Assembly: GCA_017397895.1 (NCBI GenBank)
Contig: JAFQHP010000008.1
Location: 1-40,399, forward strand
Origin: Clostridia bacterium
GTDB lineage: Bacteria; Bacillota; Clostridia; Christensenellales; Aristaeellaceae
Direction of reading: 5' to 3'
Length of the DNA: 40,399 nt
Shown here piece by piece: positions 24,820 to 35,211 of this stretch (position 1 is the first letter of the stretch; each line of letters starts with the position of its first letter). The notes below the pieces were generated by a model, which saw nothing but the letters and a program-made list of their open reading frames with translations, was not told the origin of the DNA and did no database searches. The position numbers and the translations under genes were made by a program.

Positions 24820-25461
24820 ATGAAGAAGGCAATCGTTGGTAAGAAGCTGGGTATGACCCAGATCTTCCTGCAAGATGGCCGCCTGGTGCCCGTCACCGTG
24901 ATCCAGGCCGGTCCCTGCACCGTGGTGCAGAAGAAGACCATCGAAAAGGATGGCTACGAAGCCGTGCAGTTCGGTTTTGACCAGATCCCCGAAAACCGGG
25001 TGGAAAAGCTGGTGAACAAGCCCGACGCCGGTCACTTCAAGAAAGCGGGCGTTGCCCCCATGCGCAACCTCCGCGAATTCCGTCTGGAAGACAGCGCTTC
25101 CTACGAAATCGGCCAGGTTGTGAAGGCTGACATCTTCGCCGAAGGCGAAAAGATCGACATCAGCGGCATCACCAAGGGCCACGGTTTCACCGGCGCCATC
25201 TACCGCTGGAATCAGCACACCGGCCCCATGGCCCACGGTTCCAAGTATCACCGTGGCGTGGGCTCTCTGAGCGCTAACTCCGATCCTTCCCGCGTGTTCA
25301 AGAACAAGCATATGGCCGGCCACTACGGTGTGGAAAAGGTCACCATCCAGAATCTTGAAATCGTGAAGGTTGATGCCGAACGCAGCCTGCTGCTGGTGCA
25401 CGGTGCTGTTCCCGGCCCCAAGGAAGGCCTGCTGCTCATCCGCAACGCTATCAAGGCCTGA
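24820..25461 (+). CDS. rplC: 50S ribosomal protein L3
   Basis: The 213-residue L3 begins [16 protein letters not shown] and carries [14 protein letters not shown] [14 protein letters not shown] and the long loop [20 protein letters not shown] that reaches toward the peptidyl transferase centre. The length is normal. It helps start 50S assembly. The gap to rpsJ is 15 bases, with GGAGGG before the ATG. Confidence 0.98.
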   Translation: MKKAIVGKKLGMTQIFLQDGRLVPVTVIQAGPCTVVQKKTIEKDGYEAVQFGFDQIPENRVEKLVNKPDAGHFKKAGVAPMRNLREFRLEDSASYEIGQVVKADIFAEGEKIDISGITKGHGFTGAIYRWNQHTGPMAHGSKYHRGVGSLSANSDPSRVFKNKHMAGHYGVEKVTIQNLEIVKVDAERSLLLVHGAVPGPKEGLLLIRNAIKA

Positions 25462-25481
25462 TCGAAGGAGGAACAATAATT

Positions 25482-26105
25482 ATGCCTAACATCGACGTGC
25501 TCGACATGCAGGGCAAGAAAGTGGGCAGCATGGAGCTGAGCGAAGAAATCTTCGCCGCCCAAGTGAATGTCCCCGCCATGCATCTGGTCGTTCGCTCTAT
25601 CCTCGCTAACAAGCGCCAGGGCACCCAGAGCGCCCTCACCCGCGGTATGGTCCGTGGCGGCGGTCGCAAGATCTACCGCCAGAAGGGCACCGGTAATGCT
25701 CGCCACCATGGCAACCGTGCTCCCCAGTTCCGTCACGGCGGCGTGGTGTTCGCTCCCCAGCCCCGGGATTATGTGGTGAAGGTGCCCAAGAAGGTGCGCC
25801 GCATCGCCATGAAGAGCGCTTTCACCTCCAAGTTCAACGAAGGCAACATCATCGTTGTGGATCAGATCACCCTGGCTGACGCCAAGACCAAGCTGATGGC
25901 CGAAGTGCTCAAGAACCTGGGCGCCGAAAAGAAGGCCCTGCTGGTGCTGGCCGGCCGCGATGAAACCGTCATCCGCGCCTCCAAGAACATCCCCACCGTG
26001 AAAGACGCTTACGTAAACACCATCAATGTGTATGACATGCTCAACGCCGATAAGATCATCGTGCTGAAGGCTGCCATGGAAAGCATCCAGGAGGTGTACG
26101 CATGA
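25482..26105 (+). CDS. rplD: 50S ribosomal protein L4
   Basis: The 207-residue L4 shows the internal exit-tunnel loop with TRGMVRGGGRKIYRQKGTG and FRHGGVVFAPQPRDY, and the C-terminal Rossmann-like part LVLAGRDETVIRASKNIPTV. In several bacteria L4 also represses its own operon by binding the S10 leader, which makes the leader at 24271-24480 a candidate target. Its stop overlaps the rplW start by four bases. Confidence 0.98.
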   Translation: MPNIDVLDMQGKKVGSMELSEEIFAAQVNVPAMHLVVRSILANKRQGTQSALTRGMVRGGGRKIYRQKGTGNARHHGNRAPQFRHGGVVFAPQPRDYVVKVPKKVRRIAMKSAFTSKFNEGNIIVVDQITLADAKTKLMAEVLKNLGAEKKALLVLAGRDETVIRASKNIPTVKDAYVNTINVYDMLNADKIIVLKAAMESIQEVYA

Positions 26106-26398
26106 AGAATCCTCATGACATCATCCTGCGCCCCGTCCTGACGGAAAAGGCCTACGACGGCGTTGCCGACAAGCGCTACGTCTTCGAAGTGGCCATCGAC
26201 GCCAACAAGATCGAAATCAAGAAGGCGCTGGAAACCGTATTTCCTTCCATTAAAGTAGCTCGCGTGAACACCCTCCGCACTCTGGGCAAGATGAAGCGCC
26301 AGGGCATGCACCAGGGCCGCACCCGGGAAATCAAAAAAGCTTACGTTACCCTGACTGAAGATTCCAAGCCCATCGAATTCTTCGAGGGTATGGTGTAA
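26102..26398 (+). CDS. rplW: 50S ribosomal protein L23
   Basis: The 98-residue L23 has DIILRPVLTEKAYDG, the YVFEVAIDANKIEIKKALE helix and VNTLRTLGKMKRQGMHQG, the loop that lines the tunnel exit where trigger factor and SRP dock. ATG 26102 overlaps the rplD stop (ATGA), so translation is coupled to L4. Confidence 0.98.
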   Translation: MKNPHDIILRPVLTEKAYDGVADKRYVFEVAIDANKIEIKKALETVFPSIKVARVNTLRTLGKMKRQGMHQGRTREIKKAYVTLTEDSKPIEFFEGMV

Positions 26399-26413
26399 GG
26401 GAGGAGAAGAACA

Positions 26414-27247
<834 letters not shown>

Positions 27248-27275
27248 GTCGGCGCAATAGGAAGGAGGCAACCTC

Positions 27276-27554
27276 ATGAGCCGTTCCATTAAGAAAGGCC
27301 CGTTTGTACAGGAAGCCCTGTACAACCGCATTGAAGAAATGAATAAAACCGGCGCTAAGCAGGTTCTCAAGACCTGGAGCCGCGCCTCGACCATCTTCCC
27401 CCAGTTCGTCGGCCACACGATTGCCGTGCACGATGGCCGTAAGCATGTGCCGGTTTATGTCACTGAAGACATGGTAGGCCACAAGCTTGGCGAATTCGCC
27501 CCCACCCGCACTTTCCGCGGGCATGCCGGCGAAAAGGCCTCTGGTCGTAAGTAA
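27276..27554 (+). CDS. rpsS: 30S ribosomal protein S19
   Basis: The 92-residue S19 has [42 protein letters not shown] and [14 protein letters not shown], all canonical. It lies in the 30S head beside S13 and touches the A-site finger. GGAAGGAGG is just upstream of the start. Confidence 0.98.
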   Translation: MSRSIKKGPFVQEALYNRIEEMNKTGAKQVLKTWSRASTIFPQFVGHTIAVHDGRKHVPVYVTEDMVGHKLGEFAPTRTFRGHAGEKASGRK

Positions 27555-27574
27555 GGGAAGGAGCGAATAGAAAA

Positions 27575-27961
27575 ATGGCAACTCGTACCCGTGAAAAGGG
27601 CGCTGCCCGCGCTGAAAGCCGCGACAAGCGTCCCCAGGCACACGCCAAAAATATCCGCCTGTCCTCCCGTAAGGCCAAGATCGTTCTTGACCTGATCCGG
27701 GGCAAGGATGCGGAACAGGCGCTGGCCATTCTGCAGTTTACCCCCAAGGCGGCTTCCCCCGTCATTTACAAAGTGCTCTCCAGCGCCATCGCCAATGCTG
27801 TGAACAACCAGGATATGGACCGCAGCCAGCTGTATGTCGCAGAGTGCTACGCGAACCCCGGCCCGACCCTCAAGCGCTATGTGGCCCGCAGCCGTGGTAG
27901 CGCGTCCCCCATGCTCAAGCGCACCTGCCATATCAGCGTGGTGCTCGACCAGAAGAAGTAA
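27575..27961 (+). CDS. rplV: 50S ribosomal protein L22
   Basis: At 128 residues this L22 is about 15-20 longer than the usual 110. The extra part is a basic N-terminal stretch (TRTREKGAARAESRDKRPQ) before the normal core HAKNIRLSSRKAKIVLDLIRGK. The tunnel-lining hairpin is seen in the ARSRGSASPMLKRTCHISVVL end. ATG 27575 has GGAAGGAG upstream, so the extension appears real. Confidence 0.97.
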   Translation: MATRTREKGAARAESRDKRPQAHAKNIRLSSRKAKIVLDLIRGKDAEQALAILQFTPKAASPVIYKVLSSAIANAVNNQDMDRSQLYVAECYANPGPTLKRYVARSRGSASPMLKRTCHISVVLDQKK

Positions 27962-27976
27962 GAGGGAGGATCACAC

Positions 27977-28651
27977 ATGGGTCAGAAAGTTAATCCGCAT
28001 GGCGCTCGTGTTGGCGTGATCTTTGACTGGAGCACCCGTTGGTACGCCGGTAAGAAGGACTTCGCCAACAACATCGTCGAAGACTACAAGCTGCGCCAGA
28101 TGCTGAAAGAAAAGTATTACTCCACCGGCATTAGCCGCATTGATATCGAACGCAGTGCTTCCCGCATGACGGTCACCCTGTTCGCCGGCAAGCCCGGTAT
28201 GATCATCGGCCGCAGCGGCAAGGGCATTGAAGAGCTGAAGGCTGAAGTGGAAAAGTTCTGCGGCCACGCCGTGAACATCCGCGTGTTCGATGTGAAGACC
28301 CCCGACGCCGATGCTCAGCTGATCGCTGAAAACATCGCCCAGCAGCTGGAAAAGCGCATCGCTTTCCGCCGGGCCATGAAGCAGTCCATCCAGCGGGCCA
28401 TGAAGAGCGGCGCCAAGGGCGTGAAGGTGGCCATCAGCGGCCGTCTGGGCGGTGCCGATATCGCCCGTACCGAACACTATCATGAAGGCTCCATTCCCCT
28501 GCAGACGCTGCGCGCCAACATTGACTACGGTTTCTCCGAAGCCAAGACCACCTATGGTCGCCTGGGCGTGAAGGTTTGGGTATACAAGGGACAGATCCTG
28601 CCCAAGGCCAAGAAGGCTCCGCAGTCTGCCGCTATCGAAGGAGGCAAGTAA
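27977..28651 (+). CDS. rpsC: 30S ribosomal protein S3
   Basis: The 224-residue S3 starts [14 protein letters not shown], contains the KH motif [14 protein letters not shown] and the C-terminal [32 protein letters not shown]3 forms part of the mRNA entry site with helicase activity. GAGGGAGG precedes the ATG. It is followed by rplP after 4 bases. Confidence 0.98.
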   Translation: MGQKVNPHGARVGVIFDWSTRWYAGKKDFANNIVEDYKLRQMLKEKYYSTGISRIDIERSASRMTVTLFAGKPGMIIGRSGKGIEELKAEVEKFCGHAVNIRVFDVKTPDADAQLIAENIAQQLEKRIAFRRAMKQSIQRAMKSGAKGVKVAISGRLGGADIARTEHYHEGSIPLQTLRANIDYGFSEAKTTYGRLGVKVWVYKGQILPKAKKAPQSAAIEGGK

Positions 28652-28655
28652 TCCT

Positions 28656-29096
28656 ATGCTGATGCCTAAGAGAGTGAAGCACCGCAAGCAATTCCGCGGT
28701 CGCATGAAGGGTGCTGCCCACCGTGGCAACTTTATCGCTTACGGCGATATCGGCCTGGTGGCCACCGAACCCTGCTGGGTGACCTCCCAGCAGATCGAAG
28801 CTGCTCGTATCGCGCTGACCCGTTACACCAAGCGCGGCGGTCAGGTTTGGATCAAGATTTTCCCCGACAAGCCCGTAACGGCGAAGCCTGCTGAAACCCG
28901 CATGGGTTCCGGTAAGGGTGCTCCCGAATACTGGGTGGCCGTGGTTAAGCCCGGCCGGGTGCTGTTCGAAGTTGGCGGCGTTGACGAGACCATCGCTCGG
29001 GAAGCCCTGCGTCTGGCCTCTGCCAAGCTGCCCCTGAAGACCAAGATCATGAAGCGTGAACAAAACGAAAATGAAGCGGGTGGTGAAAGCAAATGA
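28656..29096 (+). CDS. rplP: 50S ribosomal protein L16
   Basis: The 146-residue L16 has the canonical [19 protein letters not shown] start, [16 protein letters not shown] and the loop [30 protein letters not shown] that contacts A-site tRNA. Its Shine-Dalgarno site (GAAGGAGG) is inside the end of rpsC. The stop overlaps the rpmC start (ATGA, 29093-29096). Confidence 0.98.
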   Translation: MLMPKRVKHRKQFRGRMKGAAHRGNFIAYGDIGLVATEPCWVTSQQIEAARIALTRYTKRGGQVWIKIFPDKPVTAKPAETRMGSGKGAPEYWVAVVKPGRVLFEVGGVDETIAREALRLASAKLPLKTKIMKREQNENEAGGESK

Positions 29097-29284
29097 AGGC
29101 AAAGGAATTCGCAGCCATGAAGCCTGAGGAATTGACCGCGAAGATCGCCGAGCTCAAGGAAGAGCTTTTCAACCTTCGTTTCCGGCTTGCCACCGGTCAG
29201 CTTGAGAACACCATGCAGATCACTGCCGTCAAGCGTGACATCGCCCGTGCGATGACCGTGCTGACCCAGCAGAGCAAGGCGTGA
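29093..29284 (+). CDS. rpmC: 50S ribosomal protein L29
   Basis: The 63-residue L29 has the two-helix hairpin with [16 protein letters not shown] [20 protein letters not shown] and the helix [12 protein letters not shown]. It sits next to L23 at the tunnel exit. It is translationally coupled to rplP by the four-base overlap. Confidence 0.97.
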   Translation: MKAKEFAAMKPEELTAKIAELKEELFNLRFRLATGQLENTMQITAVKRDIARAMTVLTQQSKA

Positions 29285-29312
29285 CCGATAAGCCGTGAAA
29301 GGAGTCAATACC

Positions 29313-29573
29313 ATGTCTGAAGTAAGAGGCATCCGCAAGACCCGCATTGGCGTGGTCGTCAGCGATAAGATGGATAAGACCGTCGTCGTCACTCTGTCCA
29401 CCCGCGTGCGGCATCCGCTGTACGGCAAGTTCATCACCCGCACCAGCAAACTGAAGGTGCATGACGAACAGAACGAATGTGGCATCGGCGACACCGTGGA
29501 AATCATGGAATGCCGTCCCCTGTCCAAGGATAAGCACTGGCGGCTGGTTCGCATCGTCGAAAAGGCGAAGTAA
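29313..29573 (+). CDS. rpsQ: 30S ribosomal protein S17
   Basis: The 86-residue S17 has the OB-fold signature [29 protein letters not shown] split around residues 11-39, [29 protein letters not shown] 29313 is chosen because AAAGGAGTC (29298-29306) is correctly spaced; a GTG at 29295 in frame lies before that site. It is an early 16S-binding protein. A 130-base structured spacer follows. Confidence 0.97.
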   Translation: MSEVRGIRKTRIGVVVSDKMDKTVVVTLSTRVRHPLYGKFITRTSKLKVHDEQNECGIGDTVEIMECRPLSKDKHWRLVRIVEKAK

Positions 29574-29581
29574 TTGCAGGC

Positions 29582-29680
29582 GAAGCCGGGAAGGAAAGAA
29601 CACATTTCTTCCTATTACATAGCCCGGCTTCTCAACAGTATCCGACCGCTCATGGAAGCATAGGACTTACCATGATGCGG
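29582..29680 (+). promoter_or_regulatory. Two-hairpin spacer between rpsQ and rplN
   Basis: GAAGCCGGG (29582-29590) pairs with CCCGGCTTC (29623-29631), enclosing AGGAA/TTCCT and GAA/TTC pairs. A second stem pairs CCGC+TCATGG (29646-29655) with CCATGA+GCGG (29670-29680) with one bulged T. The rplN Shine-Dalgarno site AAAGGAGG starts about ten bases later. No T run follows, so it is not a terminator. It marks the S10/spc boundary and could be a ribosomal-protein binding or RNase site. Confidence 0.65.
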
Positions 29681-29703
29681 AACCTATAAAGGAGGAAACC
29701 CCT

Positions 29704-30072
29704 ATGATTCAGCCGCAAACGCGACTCAAGGTAGCCGACAACTCCGGCGCCAAGGAAATCATGTGCATCCGCGTGCTGGGTGGTTCCTTCCGCCGCACCG
29801 GTTCGATCGGTGACGTGATCGTTGCATCCGTCAAGACCGCTACCCCCGGCGGGCAGGTAAAGAAGGGCGATGTGGTGAAGGCCGTTATCGTTCGTGTTCA
29901 TCAGCCCCAGCGCCGCCCCGACGGCACCTACATCAAGTTCGATGATAACGCTGCTGTTATCATCGGCAACGACAAGATGCCCCGTGGCACCCGTATCTTT
30001 GGGCCGGTCGCCCGTGAACTGCGTGAGAAGGACTACATGAAGATCGTGTCCCTCGCTCCCGAAGTGCTGTAA
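29704..30072 (+). CDS. rplN: 50S ribosomal protein L14
   Basis: The 122-residue L14 has [19 protein letters not shown], the [19 protein letters not shown] strand, [11 protein letters not shown] and the [29 protein letters not shown] end. It forms an intersubunit bridge with L19. It is the first gene of the spc section and follows the structured spacer. Confidence 0.98.
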   Translation: MIQPQTRLKVADNSGAKEIMCIRVLGGSFRRTGSIGDVIVASVKTATPGGQVKKGDVVKAVIVRVHQPQRRPDGTYIKFDDNAAVIIGNDKMPRGTRIFGPVARELREKDYMKIVSLAPEVL

Positions 30073-30087
30073 GGAGGACAATTAAAG

Positions 30088-30423
30088 ATGTTTGTAAAGA
30101 GCAAGGATCAGGTCGTTGTCATCTCCGGCAAGGACAAGGGCGTCAAGGGCAAGGTGATCACCGCCGCCCCCAAGACCGGTAAGGTCATCGTGGAAGGCGT
30201 TGCCATGGTTACCAAGCATCAGAAGTCCCGCGCTCAGGGCCAGCCCGGCGGCATCATCAAGAAGGAAGCCTTCATTGATGCTTCCAACGTGATGGTAATC
30301 TGCCCCAAGTGCGACAAGGCCATCCGCGTAGCCCACAAGGCCGTGGAAGTGACCGGCAAAGATGGCAAAACTACCGTGAAGAACGTCCGCATCTGCAAAA
30401 AGTGCGGCGAACAGCTGGACTAA
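30088..30423 (+). CDS. rplX: 50S ribosomal protein L24
   Basis: The 111-residue L24 has a KOW motif (VVVISGKDKGVKGKV) and ends in a zinc-ribbon-like region with two CxxC pairs, Cys72/Cys75 (CPKC) and Cys103/Cys106 (CKKC). It begins 50S assembly near the 5' end of 23S rRNA. The ATG follows AAGGAGG within 8 bases. Confidence 0.97.
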   Translation: MFVKSKDQVVVISGKDKGVKGKVITAAPKTGKVIVEGVAMVTKHQKSRAQGQPGGIIKKEAFIDASNVMVICPKCDKAIRVAHKAVEVTGKDGKTTVKNVRICKKCGEQLD

Positions 30424-30445
30424 TCAGTAAGGAGGAAACACTTAA

Positions 30446-30988
30446 ATGGCTACCCGTATTAAGGAAAAGTACCTGGCCGAAGCTGTTCCTGCCTTGCAGC
30501 AGAAGTTCGGCTACAAGAACGTCATGCAGATCCCCCGCCTGGAAAAGGTGATCATCAACATGGGTCTGGGTGATTGCAAAGACAACGCTAAGGCGCTGGA
30601 AGTAGCTGTTTCTGAACTGGGCCAGATTGCCGGTCAGAAGCCCATGGTTACCAAGGCCAAGAAGAGCGTTGCTAACTTCAAGCTCCGTCAGGGCATGAAC
30701 GTGGGTGCCAAGGTCACCCTGCGCGGCGCCCGGATGGAAGAATTCATTGACAAGCTGGTCAATATCGCTCTGCCCCGCGTGCGCGACTTCCGTGGCGTAT
30801 CCGGCAAGGCATTTGATGGCCGCGGCAACTACGCCCTGGGCATCAAGGAACAGCTGATCTTCCCCGAAATCGAATACGATAAGGTGGAAAAGATCCGTGG
30901 TATGGAAATGATCTTCGTTACCACTGCCAAGACCGACGAAGAAGCCAAGGAACTGCTTCGTCTGCTGGGCATGCCGTTCGAGCATTAA
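30446..30988 (+). CDS. rplE: 50S ribosomal protein L5
   Basis: The 180-residue L5 has the [15 protein letters not shown] motif, [46 protein letters not shown] and a normal C terminus. It binds 5S rRNA with L18. AAGGAGGA precedes ATG 30446. Confidence 0.98.
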   Translation: MATRIKEKYLAEAVPALQQKFGYKNVMQIPRLEKVIINMGLGDCKDNAKALEVAVSELGQIAGQKPMVTKAKKSVANFKLRQGMNVGAKVTLRGARMEEFIDKLVNIALPRVRDFRGVSGKAFDGRGNYALGIKEQLIFPEIEYDKVEKIRGMEMIFVTTAKTDEEAKELLRLLGMPFEH

Positions 30989-31004
30989 GGGAGGAGAATG
31001 AAAA

Positions 31005-31190
31005 ATGGCTAAGACTAGTATGAAGATCCGTCAGGCTCGGCCCGCCAAGTTCTCTACCCGTGCCTACACCCGCTGCCGTCTGTGCGGCCGTCCCCACTCT
31101 GTTCTCCGCCGTTACGGCATCTGCCGTATCTGCTTCCGTGAACTGGCTTACAAGGGCCAGATCCCCGGCGTTCGCAAGGCGAGCTGGTAA
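31005..31190 (+). CDS. rpsN: 30S ribosomal protein S14, type Z (zinc form)
   Basis: The short 61-residue S14 has four zinc-ligand cysteines, Cys24, Cys27, Cys40 and Cys43 ([15 protein letters not shown]). This form is usual in Bacillota, unlike the longer zinc-free S14. It packs in the 30S head with S3 and S10. Confidence 0.98.
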   Translation: MAKTSMKIRQARPAKFSTRAYTRCRLCGRPHSVLRRYGICRICFRELAYKGQIPGVRKASW

Positions 31191-31208
31191 GTATAAGGAG
31201 GGTAAATC

Positions 31209-31607
31209 ATGTTTGTAAATGATCCTATTGCCGATATGCTCACCCGCATTCGCAACGCGCAGATCGCCCGGCACGAGAGTGTCGTGATCCCCGCCAGCAA
31301 CATGAAGAAGGCCATTGCCAAGATTCTGTTGGACGAAGGGTATGTAAAATCGGTTGAAAACGTGGCTGATGGCATCCAGGGCGCTATCAAGATCACCCTG
31401 AAGTATCTGGACAAGAAGCAGCCCGTCATCGTTGGCCTCAAGCGCATTTCCAAGCCCGGCCTGCGGGTGTACGCCACCTGCGAAGAGCTGCCCAAGGTTC
31501 TGGGCGGCCTGGGCATCGCCATCGTTTCCACTTCCAAGGGCCTGATGACTGATAAGGCCTGCCGGAAGGAAAACATCGGCGGCGAAGTGCTGTGCTACAT
31601 CTGGTAA
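31209..31607 (+). CDS. rpsH: 30S ribosomal protein S8
   Basis: The 132-residue S8 has [36 protein letters not shown] and the ending [27 protein letters not shown]. It binds helix 21 of 16S rRNA and, in E. coli, represses the spc operon by binding near rplE. AAGGAGGG precedes the ATG. Confidence 0.98.
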   Translation: MFVNDPIADMLTRIRNAQIARHESVVIPASNMKKAIAKILLDEGYVKSVENVADGIQGAIKITLKYLDKKQPVIVGLKRISKPGLRVYATCEELPKVLGGLGIAIVSTSKGLMTDKACRKENIGGEVLCYIW

Positions 31608-31635
31608 TCAACACGTCATTTGGAGGTAGATTATT

Positions 31636-32184
31636 ATGTCTCGTATCGGAAGGCTTCCCATTGCCGTTCCCGCGGGCGTGACGGTTACCATCGATGAAAA
31701 CAATCTGGTTACCGTGAAGGGCCCCAAGGGTACGCTCACTCAGCAGGTGAACAAGGACATCACCGTGAAGCAGGAAGGTGCCGAAATCAAGGTTACCCGT
31801 CCTACTGACAACAAGAACCATCGTGCCATGCACGGCCTGTACCGCGCTCTGATCGCCAACATGGTCAAGGGCGTTACCGAAGGCTTTGCTGTCACCCTGG
31901 AAATGGTGGGTACCGGCTATCGTGCCGCCGCCGAAGAAAACGGCAAGAAGCTGAACATCAACATCGGCTTCTCTCACCCCGTGATCATCGACGCCCCCGA
32001 AAACATCACCTTTGAAACGCCCGTGCAGACCAAGATGGTCATCAAGGGCATCGATAAACAGCAGGTTGGCAACCTTGCCGCTGATATCCGCGCCATTCGT
32101 AAGCCTGAACCCTACCTGGGCAAGGGCATCAAGTACGAAAACGAAGTTATCCGCCGCAAGGAAGGCAAGTCTGGTAAGAAGTAA
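31636..32184 (+). CDS. rplF: 50S ribosomal protein L6
   Basis: The 182-residue L6 shows its two similar domains, starting [15 protein letters not shown] and with [13 protein letters not shown] and the C-terminal [20 protein letters not shown]. It lies near the sarcin-ricin loop and L7/L12 stalk base. Confidence 0.98.
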   Translation: MSRIGRLPIAVPAGVTVTIDENNLVTVKGPKGTLTQQVNKDITVKQEGAEIKVTRPTDNKNHRAMHGLYRALIANMVKGVTEGFAVTLEMVGTGYRAAAEENGKKLNINIGFSHPVIIDAPENITFETPVQTKMVIKGIDKQQVGNLAADIRAIRKPEPYLGKGIKYENEVIRRKEGKSGKK

Positions 32185-32202
32185 GAAAGGGAGTGAACGC
32201 AT

Positions 32203-32571
32203 ATGTTCAAAAAGCGCGACCGTAATGAAGTGCGCGTGATCCGTCACGCCCGCGTCCGCAAGAAGATCAGCGGCACCCCCGAAATGCCGCGCCTGTGCGT
32301 GTATCGCAGCAATAAGTCCATTTATGCGCAAGTGATCGACGACACCAAGGGCATCACCCTGGTCTCCGCTTCCACCATCGACCCCGCCATCAAGGGTCAG
32401 CTGGCTGATGTGGACAAGACCGGTGCCGCCAAAATGGTTGGCAAGCTGGTTGCTGAACGCGCTCTGGCTGCCGGCGTCAAGGACATCGTCTTTGACCGCG
32501 GCGGCTACCTCTACACCGGGCGCATCGCCGCCCTGGCCGACGCCGCTCGCGAAGCCGGCCTGAACTTCTAA
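32203..32571 (+). CDS. rplR: 50S ribosomal protein L18
   Basis: The 122-residue L18 has [39 protein letters not shown] and the end [26 protein letters not shown]. It binds 5S rRNA together with L5. GAAAGGGAG lies upstream of the start. Confidence 0.98.
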   Translation: MFKKRDRNEVRVIRHARVRKKISGTPEMPRLCVYRSNKSIYAQVIDDTKGITLVSASTIDPAIKGQLADVDKTGAAKMVGKLVAERALAAGVKDIVFDRGGYLYTGRIAALADAAREAGLNF

Positions 32572-32586
32572 GGAGGGAACGAAACC

Positions 32587-33111
32587 ATGCCTATGAATGA
32601 ACGCCGCGAACGTCGGGATCGTGAAGAACCCGTCAGCGAATTCAAAGAACGCCTGGTCGCCCTCAACCGTGTAACCAAGGTTGTTAAGGGCGGTAAGAAC
32701 TTCCGCTTTGCCGCGCTGGTTGTTGTCGGTGACGAAAACGGCCGCGTTGGCGCTGCCATCGGTAAGGCTAAGGAAGTGCCCGAAGCCATCCGCAAGGCCA
32801 AGGAAGCTGCTCAGAAGAACCTGGTGACCGTTCCCATGGACGGCACCACCATCCCCCACGCCATCAACGGCCTGTACGGCACCGCCAAAGTGGTGCTGCT
32901 GCCCGCCGAAGAAGGTGCCGGTGTTATCGCCGGCGGCGGCGCCCGTGCTGTTCTGGAACTGGCCGGTATCAAGAATATCCGCACCAAGACCTTCGGCACC
33001 AACAACCGCATCAACACTGTGAAGGCTACCCTGGAAGGCCTCAAGGCCCTCCGCAACGCCGAAACCGTGGCTCGTATGCGCGGCAAGACCGTGGAAGAAA
33101 TTCTGGGCTAA
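32587..33111 (+). CDS. rpsE: 30S ribosomal protein S5
   Basis: The 174-residue S5 has the double-stranded-RNA-like domain [40 protein letters not shown], and the C-terminal fold with [21 protein letters not shown]. It shapes the mRNA entry channel and decoding fidelity with S4. AAGGAGGGA precedes the ATG. Confidence 0.98.
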   Translation: MPMNERRERRDREEPVSEFKERLVALNRVTKVVKGGKNFRFAALVVVGDENGRVGAAIGKAKEVPEAIRKAKEAAQKNLVTVPMDGTTIPHAINGLYGTAKVVLLPAEEGAGVIAGGGARAVLELAGIKNIRTKTFGTNNRINTVKATLEGLKALRNAETVARMRGKTVEEILG

Positions 33112-33126
33112 GGAGGATATGGAAAA

Positions 33127-33309
33127 ATGAAACTGAAGATCACTTTGACCAAGTCCCCCATCGCCTGCCTGCAGAAGCAGATTGACACCGTGAAAGCCCT
33201 GGGCCTGCGCAAGGTGGGCATGACGGTTGTCAAGGAAGATAACCCCTGCATCCGTGGCCAGATCTTCCGTGTGAAGCATATGGTCAAGGTTGAAGAAATC
33301 AACGAATAA
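33127..33309 (+). CDS. rpmD: 50S ribosomal protein L30
   Basis: The 60-residue L30 has [30 protein letters not shown] and [20 protein letters not shown], the single-domain bacterial form. It sits between rpsE and rplO as in most Bacillota. Confidence 0.97.
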   Translation: MKLKITLTKSPIACLQKQIDTVKALGLRKVGMTVVKEDNPCIRGQIFRVKHMVKVEEINE

Positions 33310-33326
33310 TAAGGGAGGGCTCACCC

Positions 33327-33767
33327 ATGAAATTGCATGAGTTGCAACCGGCTATCGGTTCGACGACTGCCCCGAAGCGCCTTGGTCGAGGCGTAGGCTC
33401 TCAGCTGGGCAAAACCTCCGGTAAAGGTCACAAGGGCGCCAAGGCCCGCTCCGGCGGCGGCAAGCGTCCCGGCTTCGAAGGCGGCCAGATGCCTCTGACC
33501 CGTCGTCTGCCCAAGCGTGGCTTTACCAACATCTTCGCTAAGGAATACGCCACCATCAACGTGTCTGCGCTGAACGTATTCGAAGATGGTTCCACCGTTA
33601 CCGCGGAAGCGCTGCTGGAAATGGGCCTGATCAAGAAGGTCCTGGACGGCGTGAAGGTGCTGGGCGGCGGCGAACTGCAGAAGAAGCTGACTGTCAGCGT
33701 TGCCAAGGTGACTGCTTCTGCTAAGGAAAAGATCGAGGCTGTCGGTGGGAAAGTCGAGGTGAAGTAA
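33327..33767 (+). CDS. rplO: 50S ribosomal protein L15
   Basis: The 146-residue L15 starts [22 protein letters not shown], has the extended basic arm [31 protein letters not shown] sequence (about 28-55) and the globular C-terminal domain. The stop is two bases before the secY start, so the two are likely coupled. Confidence 0.97.
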   Translation: MKLHELQPAIGSTTAPKRLGRGVGSQLGKTSGKGHKGAKARSGGGKRPGFEGGQMPLTRRLPKRGFTNIFAKEYATINVSALNVFEDGSTVTAEALLEMGLIKKVLDGVKVLGGGELQKKLTVSVAKVTASAKEKIEAVGGKVEVK

Positions 33768-33769
33768 CG

Positions 33770-35041
33770 ATGTTGGAAACGTTGCGTAATGTCTGGCGAG
33801 TACCGGAGCTGCGCAAAAAGGTGCTCTACACGTTCTTCATGCTGCTGATCTACCGTCTGGTGAGCGTCATCCCGGTTCCCGGTGTTGACGCTGCCGCTTT
33901 CCAGTCTGTCATGGCCAACTATGACATCCTGGACCTGATGAATATGATGACGGGCTCTGCCCTCAGTCAGATGACCCTGATGGCCATGGGTATTTCTCCT
34001 TACATCAACGCTTCCATTATCATGCAGCTGCTGACCATCGCAATCCCCGCGCTGGAACGCCTGCAGAAGGAAGGCGGCGAAGAGGGCAAGAAGAAGATCA
34101 CCAGGATCACCCGTTATGTAACGGTGGGTCTGGCTATTCTGCAGGCCATCGGTATCATCCGCGGTCTGGGCGGCAGCGCTGCCCTGCGTGCGGGTTATGA
34201 TTCCTTCCTTGGTTATCTGTCCATCGGTATCATCATGGCCGGCGGTACCGCCCTGGCTATGTGGATCGGTGAACGCATCACCAAGAACGGTGTTGGCAAC
34301 GGTATCTCCCTGATCATCTTCACGGGTATCGTGTCCAGCCTGTTCAACTACCTGGTGTCTACCTTCCTGGGTATCTTTCAGGGCGCTGCAAATGCCATCG
34401 TCAACTTCCTCATCAGCCTGATCGCCATCGTGGTGATCCTGGTGGTGGTTACCATCGTTGACATGAGCGAACGCCGCATTGCCGTCCAGTACGCCAAGCG
34501 CGTGGTGGGCCGGAAAATGTACGGCGGCCAGAGCACCCACATCCCCATGAAGCTGCTGAGCGTTGGCGTGCTGCCCCTGATCTTCGCCTATTCTTTCATG
34601 GCGTTCCCGGGCACCATCATTGCCATGTTCGGCACCAACACCGGCGCTTATCAGTGGTGGAACACCTACATGGCCCAGAATTCCTTCTGGTACATCCTGG
34701 TCACCACCCTGCTGATTATCGCCTTCACCTACTTCTACGCTTCCATCAGCTTCAATCCTCAGGACATCGCCAAGAACATCCAGCAGCAGGGCGGCCACAT
34801 CCCCGGTATCCGTACCGGCAGCAAGACTGTGGACTACCTGGCCCGGACTTCCAAGCGCCTGTGCCTGTTTGCGGCTCTCTTCCTGGCTGTGATGAACATC
34901 ATCGCTTCCCTGCTGTCCACGGCGTTTGCCATCCCCATGGGTGCTTCCTCCGTGCTGATCGCCGTGAGCGTGGCCATCGAAACCGTGCGCCAGATTGAAA
35001 GCCAGCTGGTGATGCGCAATTACAAAGGTTTCCTGGGCTGA
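33770..35041 (+). CDS. secY: Protein translocase subunit SecY
   Basis: The 423-residue channel subunit of the SecYEG translocon has ten predicted membrane helices. Recognisable are the plug/TM2 region ALSQMTLMAMGISPYINASIIMQLL, GTALAMWIGERITKNGVGNGISLIIF, the cytoplasmic loop with AKRVVGRKMYGGQSTHIPMKL, and the C5 part GGHIPGIRTGSKTVDYL. There is no dedicated Shine-Dalgarno site beyond GAGGTGAAG inside rplO. The 170 bases after it are a structured spacer before adk. Confidence 0.98.
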   Translation: MLETLRNVWRVPELRKKVLYTFFMLLIYRLVSVIPVPGVDAAAFQSVMANYDILDLMNMMTGSALSQMTLMAMGISPYINASIIMQLLTIAIPALERLQKEGGEEGKKKITRITRYVTVGLAILQAIGIIRGLGGSAALRAGYDSFLGYLSIGIIMAGGTALAMWIGERITKNGVGNGISLIIFTGIVSSLFNYLVSTFLGIFQGAANAIVNFLISLIAIVVILVVVTIVDMSERRIAVQYAKRVVGRKMYGGQSTHIPMKLLSVGVLPLIFAYSFMAFPGTIIAMFGTNTGAYQWWNTYMAQNSFWYILVTTLLIIAFTYFYASISFNPQDIAKNIQQQGGHIPGIRTGSKTVDYLARTSKRLCLFAALFLAVMNIIASLLSTAFAIPMGASSVLIAVSVAIETVRQIESQLVMRNYKGFLG

Positions 35042-35055
35042 TAAAGCCCTTCACA

Positions 35056-35170
35056 GGAATGCACCAAGCTGCATAGCCTGGGCCGCCGGATGAACCGGCG
35101 CCGGCAGGGAAGGAAGGCAGAAATGCTTTCCTTCCCTTCGCCGCCCCAGGGGAAAGGCTGGCGGCATTCC
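35056..35170 (+). ncRNA. Predicted branched RNA structure between secY and adk
   Basis: A closing helix GGAATGC (35056-35062)/GCATTCC (35164-35170) surrounds a second helix CCTGGG (35077-35082)/CCCAGG (35145-35150). Inside that are two hairpins: GCCGG/CCGGC (35085-35099) and a 13-bp stem (35107-35119 with 35124-35136) capped by a GAAA tetraloop. This is a nested three-way junction of 115 bases. No T run follows and no family was recognised. It lies about 40 bases before the adk start, so it may control adk-map expression or set an RNA-processing site. Confidence 0.6.
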
Positions 35171-35211
35171 AAATTGTATGTCTATAGCGAATGGACGGAA
35201 GGAGAGAAAAC

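Noticed and set aside
29582..29680. Intrinsic terminator separating S10 and spc operons.
   Set aside because: Neither hairpin is followed by a T run and the downstream genes have no promoter that I could find, so transcription must continue through.
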